Positions 23,454 through 35,647 are shown, numbered from the stretch's first letter. The stretch is 64,000 nucleotides of DNA from Rhododendron vialii (GCF_030253575.1 NC_080562.1:28803852-28867851), one strand, 5' to 3'. Numbers and translations: made by a program. Notes: generated by a model from the letters alone, not told the origin.

Positions 23454-24989
23454 TATATTTGATGTGGGAACTTGTCTTTCCTTCTACTAATCCAAACTAA
23501 CTAGCTAGGATTTGGAAGATTACGCATTAAAAAATTTCCAACGTTCATGCATTTGCACAGAACCACATTTGGAACCCCATTACCATTCCCACCACACACA
23601 TACGTTATACAGACACACACATTGATGAGTGAGACTAAAAGCCCAACTATTTTATTATCAAGTGAGGTGCTAGGATTGGAGAGAGGGAGTGAAGAATGGA
23701 AAGGTGTGACGAAAAAGGTGAGAGAGGCATACGAAAAATACCAGTAGAGCTGATAGAACAATCGTTTTTTTTTTTTTTTAATCTGCAAAAACGCCCCTCG
23801 AAGCTTCATCTCTTTTTGGAGATCGAACATTTCTTTAGTACCGGACATTGGGTATGAGATATTCTTACTCTCAAAAATTGAAGCTTCGGTACAAAAAACC
23901 ACCGGAACTAGTGTACTACTAGGGGGTTACTTGTCAGCAACTCCTCAACCCCTCTCTGCGAGGCTTTCGGCATCGATCTATGGTGATTGATGATGATCTT
24001 GCTTTTGATATTTGATGACCAGCCCACGGCAAACCTGGATTCTGGTGACCACCTTCTTCTTCTCTTACTATAAAAATATCCATCACAAAAACATAGTAAT
24101 GTTTGATCCGTAATTAGCTTTTCAAGCTCCCTATTTTATAATTAACCATATCTATTCATGGCCTACGAAATCTTTAACATAATAGGAAACAAATAACAAA
24201 AGTCCAATCATAATTGACTGAAAGAAATTACGAAAATTTCCAAAAAAGAATTTGAATGTTTGAATATTATTGATGAGAATATTATTGGGCATTGACGCTC
24301 TCACGCTCTCGACCCTTTGTATGTACTCGAGGCTTATGCTAGTATTTAATCATATATCTACGGTTGGTTTTGTTGAAAGATTCTCATCTTGATTATGTAG
24401 ATTAAGGTATATATGTTGCAACGAGATAAATAAAATTTGAAATCATGTCCGTTGATATTCGATAAACGTGATTTTTATCATAGTTAATGTTCTCTACGAG
24501 CTATAAAAAGCTAACGGTTCTAATCATCAAAATGAAACCGGAAATAACCCACAAAATGATGACCGTCTAGTTCATCAAGTGGACTTGAGAGGATCCACCG
24601 CCAGGAGGATATTACTACAACTCCAACGCCAGGAGAATAGTAATGCAAAGTGCTTTTGCCAGACACTTAAAGCGTGGTTGATCTGTGTAGTAGAAGTACA
24701 AAATTGACATTTTGAGAAATATACAAAAATCGCATATTTAAGCATATGAACCTAGCTTGGCTTATGCAAAGAGCAAGTAGGATCTTCAAAGTTCTGAAAT
24801 AAGAAACAAATGACAACGAGAATTATACATATGAAAGCCCCGTAGTAGAAACTATATATGTATTAGCTGAGGGGAAAGTAGTAAACGATCGACGAAGGGG
24901 AACTTCAATGGCCTCATTTCAATCTCTATCATCGATCTTCCACGCAATTCCTGCATAAGCAAGAATACTATCCGTTAAATTTAACTGAA
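23454..24989. other. Intergenic, nothing recognised
   Basis: Weak frames only; the one at 23902-23501 on the minus strand is interrupted by a homopolymer and shows no domain. No repeat stands out. Confidence 0.4.
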
Positions 24990-26855
24990 TATAAATGAAT
25001 AACAAGATTGGATTCATTCAAACTATAGAGGAGAATTATTGAAAGGAGCTTGAGTCTTGTACAAATGACAAGGCCTTTTTTGATTGACCATATTAGACAT
25101 AGAATTTTATTATAAATTGATGATGATACTAAATGCAATAATTAGGGGTGCAACAATTAGCTAGGGCTGGAAGAGTATAGTTTGTTGCACTACCAATTTC
25201 AAAAAGTTTGAAATCTATAGGAATCCGTTACTTTTGGTGCATACTTGTGCCGACAAGAGATACTGCAGATATGAGTGTTTGATATGTCCCAGACACGATG
25301 TTGTTATGTACTTATTGCCCTTGGCTTATATAAATTGTACAGGTGCAAAAATCACTTCCCAAAAACCTAGTATGATAATTCTACTTGTATTATACTGTTA
25401 TTAAATTGTTATTTGTACGATAAATTAAACATGGCCAAAATGTAGTTAACGGCATCTATTGAATCTATGATGTATGTTCAAGAAGATTAATCTTTTAAAC
25501 CGGTTCCTCCAACCAGATTTAATTGTGAGTAGGACAAAGAAGGCGATGAGATGAGCATTGAGCTAGGCATGCGTATTTTGTGTATATTTAGAGCGAGAAA
25601 TTAAGGTCTATATACAATGACAGACGAGATCAGGAGTGGTGAGGTGCATGGTTTGTGAATTAAGTTAGGAGTTAGTTAGTTAGTTAGGAGTATTCTTGTT
25701 CTACATATAACAAACAATTGAAGAATACTACTAGAGCACGAGGAGATATCAAGATTTGATAAATTACCATAAATTTTGAAACCTAGAGAAATACACTAAC
25801 ACAAGACGAATTAGGATCTAATTCAACTAGCTAGTGTGTTTCTCACAACACAATAAGGAAATGAAAATGTTGATGTCACGGCGAGTGTTCCTTATATGCT
25901 CAGCTCTCACAGATTTAGCCATATCAAGGAGGAGAATCTTCTACTACAACATTGTGTCAAGGGGATTGATCGGTTTCTGGTTTCGACAATGCTTCCACCA
26001 TGTCATGTACAAATGTTTCAGTCACGCATCGACTGGTTAGGATCCATATTTTCCTTACTTTTCCGACGATCCTAATAGAGGAATTCGATTCTGGTGGTGG
26101 TGGTGGTTGTAATACAAATAAAGGAGGAATTTGATCCTCAAATTTTCAAAAATCTAGTTGTCAAGTCTGGGGCAAAACAATCACACTGCTTTATATTGCT
26201 AGCTAGCTATCACAGGCAGAATATATCTTGAATAGAGTTGTGCCACAACAATTGTATGGTGGTTTTCTTAGGGTGCGTTTGGTAATATTTTCAATTTTCA
26301 AACACCTTTTTTGTAGTTTTCATAGTTTACAAAAACTCTAAAAAAAATTATGAAAAACAAAAAAGTAGAAACTTGTTACCAAACAAGTTTTCTTCATTAG
26401 TTTTCAGAAAAGTAAAAACAAAAACTGAAAACAAAGAGGTTACCAAATGCCCCCTTAACTTTTCTTAGAACTTTGGAACTGGTTTCGCTAGTTGACCACC
26501 TCAGTCTAATCAGTTAGCTATGTCCTCAAGTTAGCAAGTGGCTACAGTTTTGCATATGCTCCTCACACTTCTTATCAACCAATGGCTTATACTACAGCAT
26601 GATCACCATCAGCTTCTCACAATTGGTTCTACACTTACTCAACATCAGCTAGCCTTACAGTTCAGGTGATCACTATGGAGTCATGATTGGGAATGGCACA
26701 TCTCTATCTATTATTACCTACTCTGGTAAAAGTCTTCTTCCTAGCTACAACCACATGTTGAGTTCAAACTAGCTAAATCATGTGTTGAATATGCCTGCTT
26801 CAACATGCATGTACTGGTTCTTAATTGGCATTGATTCCTTTTGTGAAGAGGACCC
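24990..26855. repeat. Tandem duplication, copy 1 (1,866 bp)
   Basis: The segment from TATAAATGAATAACAAGATT to GAAGAGGACCC is repeated immediately downstream at 26856-30427, with high identity wherever the two can be aligned. No gene is recognisable. It contains a Tourist-like MITE at 26271-26454, also present in copy 2, so that MITE is older than the duplication. Confidence 0.9.
26271..26454. mobile_element. Tourist-like MITE in duplication copy 1
   Basis: The ends GGGTGCGTTTGGTAA and TTACCAAATGCCCCC are inverted repeats; TTA flanks both sides (26268-26270 and 26455-26457). 184 bp, non-coding. Confidence 0.85.
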
Positions 26856-28135
26856 TATAAATGAATAACAAGATTGGATTCATTCAAACTATAGAGGAGA
26901 ATTATTGAAAGGAGCTTGAGTCTTATATAAATGAGAAGGCCTTCTTTGATTGACCATATTAGACATAGAATTTGATTATAAATTGATGATGATACTAAAT
27001 GCAATAATTAGGGGTGCAACAAATATTAGCTAGGGCTGGAAGAGTATAGTTTGTTGCACTACCAATTTCAAAAAGTTTGAAATCTATATGAATCCGTTAC
27101 TTTTGGTGAATACTTGTGCGGACACGAGATACTGCAGATATGAGTGTTTGATATGTACCAGACATGATGTTGTTATGTACTTATTGCCCTTGGCTTATGT
27201 AAATTGTACAAGTGCAAAAATCACTTCCCAAAAACCTAGCATGATAATTCTACTAGTATTATACTGTTATTAAATTGTTATTTGTATTATTATAAATTAA
27301 ACATGGCCGAAATGTAGTTAATGGCATCTATACTGAATCTATGATGTATGTCCAAGAAGATTAATCTTTTAAACCGGTTCCTCCAACCTGATTTAATTGT
27401 GAGTAGGACAAAGAAGGCGATGAGATGAGCATCGAGCTAGGCATGTGTATTTTGTGTATATTTGGAGCGAGAAATTAAGGTCTATATACAATGACAGACG
27501 AGATCAGGAGGAGTGGTGAGGTGGTTTGTGAATTAAGTTAGGAGTTAGTTAGTTAGGAGTATTCTTGTTCTACTTATAACAAACAATTGATGAAGACTAC
27601 TACTAGAGCAGGAGGAGATATCAAAATTTAATAAATTACCATATATTTTGAAGCCTAGAGAAATACATCAGCACGAGACGAAGGATCTGATTCAACTGGC
27701 TAGTGTGTTTTGTCACAGCAAGTACGAAAAGGAAATGAAAATTTGATGTCAGGGCGAGTGTTCCTTATATGATCAGCTCTCACAGATTTAGCCATATCAA
27801 GGAGGAGAATCTTCTACTACAACATTGTGTCAAGGGGATTGATCAGTTTCGTTTCGACAATGATTCCACCATGTCATGGATAAATGTTTCAATAACGCAT
27901 CAACCGATCACGATCCATATTTTCCTTACTTTTTCAACAATCCTAATAGAGGAATTTGATTATGGTGGTGGTGGGTTTTAATACAAATAATGGAGGAATT
28001 TGATCCTCAATTTTTCAAAAATCTAGTTGTCAAATCTGGGGCAAAACAATCACACTGCTTTTTATTGCTAGCTATCACAGGCAGAATATATCTTGAATAG
28101 AGTTGTGCCACAGCAATCGTATGGTGGTTTTCTTA

Positions 28136-28325
28136 GGATGCGTTTGGTAATCTTTTCAATTTTCAAACACCTTTTTGTAGTTTTCATAGTTTACAAAAAC
28201 TTTATAAAAAATTATGAAAAAAAAGAAGTAGAAACTTGTTACCAAATAAGATTTCTTTATTAGTTTTCAAAAAAAGTAAAAACAAAAACCAAAAACTGAA
28301 AACAAAAAAGTTACCAAACGCCCCC
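28136..28325. mobile_element. Tourist-like MITE in duplication copy 2
   Basis: The paralogue of 26271-26454: GGATGCGTTTGGTAA to TTACCAAACGCCCCC with flanking TTA. 190 bp. Confidence 0.85.
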
Positions 28326-28396
28326 TTAACTTTTCTTACAATTTTGGAATTGGTTCTGCTAGTTTACCACCTCTGTCTATTCAGTTAGCGATGTCC

Positions 28397-29547
28397 TTGA
28401 AAAATTTGTGAACAGATACTGCACTTTATTAAAATTGAGACTCTCTCTCTCTAACCCTAATCTCTTCGCCTTCTCCTCACAAACCAGCCACCGGGGGGGG
28501 GGGGGGGGGGAGGCATTGTCTCTCCACTCCTCCTTCTCTCTCTAGCTACCTCTCTTCCACCCTAACCTTCCCTTTTCGCCTCCTCCACCTTCTACCTCTT
28601 TGTTTCCTTTTATCTCTCTTTTTTTGTTATTCACAAATCGTACGGCTAGGTAGTGAAATGGCGGCGACGACGGTCCTCAGTGGCAACTAGCGGTTTGGTC
28701 TCTGGGTTTTGCCGTTTTTGGGAGCTGTTCCGGCGGACGGTAGCAGTGCTTTGCGGGGTTTTGGCCGATGCTTGTAACTGACTACGGGTGGGCTTCTCCA
28801 GATCCATCTTGTGTGTGCTGATTTCGGTCGGTGGGTCATCATTGGGGTTTCTCGATCGCCGATGAGTGATATTGGTTAGATCCGGTTTCCTCCGTCTCGT
28901 TTCTCCCCTCCTTTTGGCGGCTCTTCCGATCCAGTTTCTAGCTCTGGTATGTCTTCGTTCCTTTGTCTTCTCCGTCTTCGATCTATTTTTTTTCAACCCC
29001 CTACCCTCCTGTGCTTGCTCCCGTATCTCGGTCATTAGTCTACCCATGGTTCCAGGTTGGAGTTTGCTTCTGGGCTCTCTAACTTTTGCTTAACGACTTG
29101 GGTTTTTTCGGGCTTGAATGGAGCGTCCAGCATTGGCTCCCACCATGGTTGGGCAGCCCAGTACTCGCCTAACAGCATGGTGCAGTGTCTGCGATAGTTC
29201 AGTCTCGCTCTGGGTTTCGGTTTTCATTGCCGTGGGTGGCCTATGGTGGCTTGGTGGATGTCGGTAGTGTATTTCTGGCGGTGGTGGTGGTGGTTCTGTC
29301 AGATGCGGTGGGCGGCAACAGTATAGGATTAGATTTTGGGTTTTCTTTTGTGATGTGCTTCTATTGTTGTATTTAGGTTTTTTGGCCTTTTGGGGTTTAT
29401 GTTGTTTATTGCTTTATCTGGGCACTTTTGACCCTTAGGTATTGTATTGAGCTTCTACCCTTTACTGTGTTCAAAGTTTTGGTTGGAAACTTTCCCTCTT
29501 TTTCTTAATAAATTGCTATTTCGCCGTTAATAAATAAAAAAGAAGAA
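28397..29547 (+). mobile_element. Non-LTR retroposon with 14-bp target duplication
   Basis: The insert is bounded by GTTAGCGATGTCCT (28383-28396) and GTTAGCTATGTCCT (29548-29561). The empty site is visible in copy 1. The 3' end is A-rich (TAATAAATAAAAAAGAAGAA). It starts with CT-rich leader-like sequence, has an 18-base G run at 28493-28510, and ends in a LINE-type 3' region. The open frames on either strand have no reverse transcriptase or ORF1 motif, so this is a deleted LINE or a retroposed transcript. Confidence 0.8.
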
Positions 29548-29663
29548 GTTAGCTATGTCCTCAAGTTAGCAAGGGGCTACAGTTTTTGCACATGCTCCTC
29601 ACACTTCTTATCAACCAATGGCTAATACTACAGCATCACCATCAGCTTCTCACAATTGGTTCT

Positions 29664-30169
29664 TTGGCAGCGGCAAGGGCGGAGACAAGGGTAGGCTGGC
29701 CTAGGCTATAGCCTAGGTGAACTTAAGAAAAACAAAAAAAAATTAAATGTAAAATTTTAGCTCATCAATTTTAGCCTACCTCACTTTCTTGTGCATTTTA
29801 TGATTATTTACATTGAAAGAGAACTTGTTAAAGATATCGACTCAGATTTGGATAATAAATGATCTCTACTCATTAAAACATCGTAGGGCACAATTTCAGT
29901 AGGGTGCAAATTCAATAGTGTATGATTTCTTGTATTTTTCTTTCATTCTTTTTGAACATTTACATATCTATATATATGTACAAGTTTGCTGGACATTAAT
30001 TATAAAACTCTTCTTAGTTCATGTATATAAATTTTGTGTTAACCCAGAAGAGATTAGATTTCTGGTTCCGCCATTGGGCAGCGGAGCCTATGCTCTTGCC
30101 CCTTTAACCTTCTGTAATCTTGTCCTCGATTAATAAAATTCTCTCTTTTTTGTTGTTTTAAAAAAAAAC
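29664..30169 (+). mobile_element. LINE 3' fragment carrying a nested hAT element
   Basis: Outside the hAT element this insert is a short tail (GGAGCCTATGCTCTTGCCCC, then TCGATTAATAAAATTC and a run of A) of LINE type. It is absent from duplication copy 1. A clear long target duplication is not visible; TCT occurs at both 29661-29663 and 30187-30189. Confidence 0.6.
29674..30076. mobile_element. hAT-like non-autonomous element with 8-bp target duplication
   Basis: GGCAGCGG lies at 29666-29673 and again at 30077-30084. The ends CAAGGGCGGAGACAAGG and TTCTGGTTCCGCCATTG are imperfect inverted repeats of the CA(G)TGGCGGAGCCAG type. 403 bp, no transposase. It is nested in the LINE tail. Confidence 0.85.
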
Positions 30170-30427
30170 ACGTGACAAACGATTTATCTACACTTACTCA
30201 ACATCAGCTAGCCTTACAATTCAGGTGATCACTAAGGAGTGTCATGATTGGGAATGGCTGTACATCTCTATCTATTATTACCTACTCTGGTAAAAGTCTT
30301 CTTCCTACAACCCACATCATGTACGTTGAGTTCAAACTAGCTAAATCAAGTGTTGAATATGGCTGCTTCAACATGCATGTACTAGTTCTTAATTAGCATG
30401 CATTGATTCCTTTTATGAAGAGGACCC

Positions 30428-31148
30428 TATTGGAAAAATTGGGGTCTATGCATGCATGTACATCCTGCCACACATGTAATTAAACAACAATTTTCCAAGC
30501 ATTAATTCAAACAATGAAGTACTGTTGTTATTTTATCGTTAAAGTATATATTGAGGGCCTTAAGAATGTAGTATTAATCTGTCCAAATCTCTATAAATAT
30601 GTACGTATGCATGTTTATGTTGTGAGGCGTGGGAGAGAGAAGAGATTAGAAGGGAGAGACCAAAGGAGAGAGCTGATCGAGCCAGAAGAGAGAAAATTAA
30701 TTAAACCAAGATATCATATTTGAGGAGAAATATTTATGAAATTCGTTTCAAAATAGGTGTGCGCAATTTGAACCCTTTCTCCCTATAGCTAATAAATAGT
30801 ATCAACATCAGAGCACGGGTGACAAATTCGAGGTTTGAACACCTATTTTGAAAGAAAGGCATGCAAGGGCATAAGTACTGACAAAGATGGAATTTGACCA
30901 ACAAAGGCAAGAAAGAAAGGACATGGAAAAAATTACAATAAGAGTAGAAAATATAAATAAATAAAAAGGAGAGGAGAGAGAGCAAGACGCGATAGAGGAA
31001 CAGAAATGGGGGTTTGAGAATTTATGTAATTCGATTCTGTGGGTAGTATTTTTTTCCCCTCGTTAAAAGAAATTTCTGTGGGTACGTAGTTATTAATGGT
31101 TAGTGTGCAAATTTTAACCCTCTCCGACTAGCAACAACTAATCCAGTT
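30428..31148. other. Intergenic, nothing recognised
   Basis: Purine-rich near 30630-30700 and 30900-31000. No gene or repeat identified. Confidence 0.4.
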
Positions 31149-31360
31149 GGACCATTTTTTTTTTTTTTATCGGCAAAAGCAAATATATAAACATGAAGTA
31201 TTACCATAGCTATAAAGGAAATCTGATGTAGAACTCCAAAATTAAGAGCTAAATTAGGATGTCCATTAATTAAAAAAAAACATGGTTTTGAATTGGGAAT
31301 AAAGTTGGGAGTGCATGTTCTTGAAAGACAAAAACCACCACTCTTGATTTGATAAATCAT
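31149..31360 (-). mobile_element. LINE 3' end fragment
   Basis: On the minus strand it ends in GCTTTTGCCGATAAAAAAAAA, the same tail as the LINE at 20331 (TTTTGCCGATAAAAAAA). The 5' limit is uncertain. Confidence 0.5.
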
Positions 31361-32237
31361 CTCCTCTCAAAAAATGAAAGGTGACAAAAATGGAACAACT
31401 GTGAATGTCCCACAAAATCTGATACACACTACGTGAAATCTAGTAAAGGTACAAAAGACACTCACAAATGGGGATAAAAAATTCCGCAATTACCCTTCCA
31501 AAAGAAAGAGTAATAATTATAAGTGGGGGCATTACTTGGAATGGGGTCGTTGGCAGGGAAAGGGTTTAATAAACTTATAGTTTCCCGTACACATGGGAGA
31601 TTTGAAAGAGAATACAAAAATGATTGCATGGACCCTGGCCTGAACTATTTTATTAAATTGAATAGATTTGGAAAGAAACCTTAAATTAATTTTTTTTTGG
31701 ACAAGAACCTTAAATTAATTAACTACTCCATTTATTTAGGGGATAGGATTAGATTTTGATTATAACAGCCTTTTAAGTGTTTGGTACCTAAAATGACGAG
31801 AGATTATTGATTCACAAGATCTGCAGCCTAAATTAATCCAAACACTCTTATATTTTATATTTTGATCATCTCATAGCGCGGTTTTTTCATAATAGAGAGA
31901 GATTTAAAAAAAAACAAAAAAAAACGTACACATCTCTATTTAGGTGTTCTTATAGTTTGAACCCATTGAATTGCCTTAAATCGACAACGTAATACTTTAA
32001 AATCCATAATAACATTAATCTTGAATTCATGACTTTGGTACAAAAATTCATAACATTCGGATATAAACTCATAACACTGTATTCTAGGCATTTAAACAAA
32101 TGTTATGAATTTCTATGCAGATGTTATGTACGAATTCTACAACATCTTCCATTTTTTTTTTTATACAAAATGTTGTAGAATTTTAAAACTTAAGATCTTC
32201 CTACCCTGCACACACGAATAGAGATGTGTATTATATC

Positions 32238-32240
<3 letters not shown>
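31361..32240. other. Intergenic, nothing recognised
   Basis: AT-rich. Near 32100-32180 there are short inverted repeats around ATGTTGTAGAATT. No gene. Confidence 0.4.

Positions 32241-32281
<41 letters not shown>
32241..32281. repeat. (GA)n microsatellite
   Basis: About twenty uninterrupted GA units in intergenic DNA. Confidence 0.95.
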
Positions 32282-32285
<4 letters not shown>

Positions 32286-32635
32286 CATCCTACTAGCACC
32301 AGGTATACATTTTTTGATGGTAAACCATGTGAGAAGTGTATTTTCCCCATGGGATATGTATGTCTTTTGAGAATTCAAGGAATGGCCATGCAAAAAATTC
32401 CAAGAAACACAGTACTCCTCTAAAATCTTAGAAGTGGTCGTGTTAATTGAGCTTTGCCAATCTGAGTTACTGTTCCTCTAGGGTTTAGTACAGGAGATAG
32501 ACCATAAAATCCTCCATTAATTCTCAAAATAGTTCTATTACCCAAATAACAAGATTCAACTCGACTATATTCATACACACATTCATTTAATTTCTTCTTT
32601 GAAAAATCACACCAAATCAACGGTCCAGTAAGTTT

Positions 32636-32982
32636 AGGTTTTTTGATCGTCAAAAATAAATTTATTAAGGAAAAACTCGATAGGGTACATCGAGAAAAGG
32701 GGGAGGTGTAGTAAGTTTAGGTTAATGCATGATTGCTCCTATGATTTTATATCTTTATTATACAAGTATATATGATCATCTCTACGATTGGATTATTTAC
32801 CCCCCCAAAAAAAAGAATCTCTCCTATTGGATTTGTAAACCTATGAAATTGAAATCCATGCCTCTAGTTTTTGCCTTTTAACGAATACCTATAGTTTAGA
32901 AATATGATGCCGTTCTCCTTGTTTCTGTAGTCTTTGTAACAATTTCAAAGATTAATAAAAAAAATCGTCATTCAAAAAAAAG
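32636..32982. mobile_element. Two LINE 3' tails in opposite orientation
   Basis: At 32636-32710 the minus strand ends in TTCCTTAATAAATTTATTTTT and A-rich sequence. At about 32880-32982 the plus strand ends in CAAAGATTAATAAAAAAAAT and A runs. Both have the TTAATAAA tail seen elsewhere in the window. Confidence 0.45.
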
Positions 32983-33031
32983 TAAGCATATTAAAGAAAA
33001 TTTACCTGTTTTTTGCCGGGCAGCCATAGAG

Positions 33032-33550
33032 TCAGGAAAACCTCATCATTGAGCTCGATTCGTCGTCGGCCGCGCCTTGACTCGCCTTCTTCTTTTTCTT
33101 CTTGTAAGGAATCCCTCTTGCCTTCGCCTGACACTCCTTCACCTCCCTCAGATAAACACGAATCGCGCTGCTAGCAAAAGGGTTCATCTCAGGCGTCCCG
33201 CCGTTCTCCTCATAGGCTGCCCGGAGGCGGCCAATGAGGGCATCAAGGCTGCCCCAAGCTTGTCTGAGAGGGCAGGTGCAAGGAGCGGGCGGTTCGGGCT
33301 GCCCGTAGAAAATACAACCTTGTAGGTGAACCTTAGTCTTCCCGAACTGGTCTAGGTATCTAAGGAACTCAAGTACATGGTTGCTAGTGCACTGGGATAA
33401 GGAGACCGGCGGCCTTTGATTGTTCAAGTACTGGCCGAACGTGTTCCAGTCTCTTCTCTTCTGAGACTCGTACCGGCTCGGTGTGGCCGGTTGATCGCTG
33501 GGGGATTCGGACGATCCCTCGGCTCGATCTTTCCCTCTGTCGATCGACAT
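33032..33550 (-). CDS. LSH: ALOG domain protein (LIGHT-DEPENDENT SHORT HYPOCOTYLS family)
   Basis: A plant nuclear DNA-binding regulator of organ boundaries, meristem behaviour and light growth. The single intact exon encodes 172 residues. The ALOG domain spans about 24-148: [37 protein letters not shown], then the zinc-ribbon insert with [18 protein letters not shown], then [19 protein letters not shown] and [15 protein letters not shown]. It ends in [13 protein letters not shown], the usual nuclear signal, and a short Ser-rich tail. The GTG codon just upstream is not needed; ATG at 33550 is the natural start. All conserved blocks are present, so it should be functional. Which LSH paralogue it is cannot be decided by eye. 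Neighbours on both sides are repeats. Confidence 0.93.
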   Translation of the reverse strand: MSIDRGKDRAEGSSESPSDQPATPSRYESQKRRDWNTFGQYLNNQRPPVSLSQCTSNHVLEFLRYLDQFGKTKVHLQGCIFYGQPEPPAPCTCPLRQAWGSLDALIGRLRAAYEENGGTPEMNPFASSAIRVYLREVKECQAKARGIPYKKKKKKASQGAADDESSSMMRFS

Positions 33551-34159
33551 CACTGGCGAAACGCCGATGATGTTTGATCAATCTCTCTCTTTTCTGAGAG
33601 TCAAGAAAATAGGTAAAAACACTTAAAGTGGTGGAGGGTAGGAGGAGGAAGAGAGAAGGTGGGAAGATGAAAATGATCACATCATGGGCCAAAGTGAATT
33701 GACATGCATTGGCCCAGTTGAAGTTGCTTTCTGTTCCTCCTCTTTTCTTCATCATGGATTTTTTAATTTGTTTTTTTTTTACTCTCTCTCTCTCTCTAAT
33801 AATATCATTAACATTCAATGTATTTCTCTTGATACTTATAATTATTGTACCCTTTTGTCAATATTATATATCCTTTACCGTTTCGTCAAAGCACAATATG
33901 ACTCCTTGTGTCTTATGCCTAAACTCCAAAAAAAAAAAAAAAAAAAAAAAAGAAGTTCTATTCACTCACTTTCAAAAATGAAAAAAAAATCTAGAAATAT
34001 ATATATAAAGTAAAAAGGATAAGCTACGCAACTGAACTCGAGGAACCCGTTCTTGTATTAAAATGCTTAAATTTTGAATTAGCTAGCTACTGAAAGGGTA
34101 TAATGTGAATAATCTTTATCTTAGTTTCTATTTTTGGGGGTGTCCATGGGGACGCGGGG
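33551..34159. other. LSH upstream region
   Basis: Leader and promoter DNA of the LSH gene with short CT tracts (33576-33590 and 33781-33797) and a 24-base A run at 33928-33951. No further gene. Confidence 0.5.
33863..33870 (-). promoter_or_regulatory. Possible TATA box of the LSH gene
   Basis: TATATAAT on the minus strand, about 315 bp upstream of the ATG. The distance would allow a long leader. Weak evidence. Confidence 0.25.
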
Positions 34160-34530
34160 GGCTGTTGTCCCCTTGGGGACAGCAGCGTGCTGCTGGCCCA
34201 TTCCGGTCTCATTTCGATGATCTGAATCGTTCATTTTGTAGAGCTCATCGAGTAGAACAACTATGCAAAAAATCAGCTTAATTGGATATCATTAAGTACC
34301 TAATCGGAGCCCATATAACTCTCAGTCCACGGGTTAGAGTGGATTTGATCCAGTGTTTCGGATCTATTCTTTTTAAGATAAAAAGGTTCCGATCAGGTAC
34401 TTAATGATATCCAATTAAGCTGAATTTTTGCATAGTTGCTCTACTTGACGAGCTCTATAAAGTGAACGATTCAGATTATCGGAGCGAGACCGGGGTGGGC
34501 CCCAAAATGGGGTGCAGCAGCCCCCCTCCA
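34160..34530. mobile_element. Foldback MITE, family C
   Basis: The left arm has GGTCTCATTTCGATGATCTG, GAGCTCATCGAGTAGA, ACTATGCAAAAAATCAGCTT and GGATATCATTAAGTACCT. The right arm is the mirror, ending CAGATTATCGGAGCGAGACC. The arms are about 110 bp each, with a 90-bp centre near 34305-34390. Outer GC-rich parts (GCTGCTGGCCCA and GGGGTGCAGCAGC) also pair. Confidence 0.72.
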
Positions 34531-34770
34531 GGATTGGGAGACGCTGCCAAGCAAGGGTGCTTGGCAGGAGTGCCGAGCGCATCTCGGCCGTCCAAAAGTG
34601 TTTTGGACGGTCCGGATGTAAAGGTACCGAACGGATTTAAAAAAAAAGAAAAGGAAAAGAAAAAAGATGTTTCGATCCGGGCCGTTGATTCCGAGATGAA
34701 CGGCCGGATTGGCCGCTCAGCACCTGCTCGGCAGGGGTGCCGCTCGGCAGGGTCCCCGGGTCCGTCCATG
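34531..34770. mobile_element. GC-rich inverted repeat, foldback-like
   Basis: GAGCGCATCTCGGCCGTCC and TTCCGAGATGAACGGCCGG, with GCTTGGCAGGAGTGCCGAG against CTGCTCGGCAGGGGTGCCG, make a degenerate inverted pair around a purine-rich centre. Open frames on both strands are by-products of GC-richness. Confidence 0.45.
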
Positions 34771-34833
34771 GGTAAGGTTAATTAACTGGGATGATTATAG
34801 GAATTAAGCACTACGTAACACACACACACATAC

Positions 34834-34867
<34 letters not shown>
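34834..34867. repeat. (GA)n microsatellite
   Basis: GA tract with one interruption, preceded by a short CA tract. Confidence 0.9.
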
Positions 34868-35298
34868 GTAGGTCTCTATAATTCAGGCTAAGGCATAATG
34901 TCAGGTTTTGGGGAGCATGCATGTATCCTTTCATGCACATGTATATATGCTTGCTTGCTGATCGAATGGTCATGCAAACGTAAGGGGGATGAGGTTTTTC
35001 TATCTGATGCAACCAATGTGGATCACTTAATTAAAAGTCTCTTCTAAACAGCGTTTCTGAATATTATTTTATGAGTCACGCTACTCATCTTTAACAGTAC
35101 TTTTAGAGGTAAAATTGATTTGTATCTTAATATAGTTTATTGTCTTGCAGTACCTTCAAATGTAAAAGAGGTGTGGGTTGATTTGGGGGTGGAAGAAAGA
35201 GTGATTGAGACTTTGAGAGGGCATGAGTTGTAATTTAGTTGAATGGTTATGATTTGTGTCCGGTTGAATGAGAAAATTTTGGGGCCGAGCAGGCACCA

Positions 35299-35639
35299 GT
35301 TAGGGGTGTGCAAAAAACTCGCAGATCCATGAACCCGACCCAACTCGAAGAGTCTCGGACAGGGTCGAATATGTAGTTTGGAGGGGTGCAAGTTTACTTT
35401 CTGTTAAAATTAGATTTTGGTTCGGAGTTAGGGTTGGCGCGTTGCTTACCCGTGGGGTCGGACCCGACCCGACCAATCCAAAGGCTAAATTTAGTTTTTT
35501 TGATGACCCGACCCGAAGTAAAGAATTGGGCTTGTGGACGGTTTTTACCACATGTGCAGTTCGGTTTGTGGGCATAAATATTCTTACCTGACATGGTCGG
35601 GGTCGGGTTTTGGGTCAAAACCGACCGGCGCACACTCCT
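35299..35639. mobile_element. hAT-like MITE with 8-bp target duplication
   Basis: AGGCACCA lies at 35291-35298 and 35640-35647. The termini are TTAGGGGTGTGC and GCGCACACTCCT. The interior is rich in GGGTCGGACCCGACCC-type repeats, typical of this common plant MITE. 341 bp. Confidence 0.8.
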
Positions 35640-35647
35640 AGGCACCA

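Larger units (their letters stand above)
26856..30427. repeat. Tandem duplication, copy 2, enlarged by insertions
   Basis: It begins and ends with the same boundaries as copy 1. Removing the retroposon with one target duplication (1,165 bp) and the 29664-30186 insert (523 bp) leaves about 1,884 bp, close to the 1,866 bp of copy 1. The insertions are absent from copy 1, so they came after the duplication, or copy 1 was restored precisely, which is unlikely. Confidence 0.9.

Noticed and set aside
24990..26855. A duplicated gene in the 1.87-kb tandem unit
   Set aside because: The frames in the two copies are short, not shared in length, and show no domain.
28646..29047. 133-residue Arg/Thr-rich minus-strand frame
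   Set aside because: Antisense to a retroposon and of low complexity.
32226..32423. Frames with Arg-Glu or Leu-Ser repeats
   Set aside because: Translation of a GA microsatellite.
33384..33818. 144-residue frame overlapping the LSH start
   Set aside because: Antisense-frame shadow on the same strand as LSH but in another frame; the ALOG reading is decisive.
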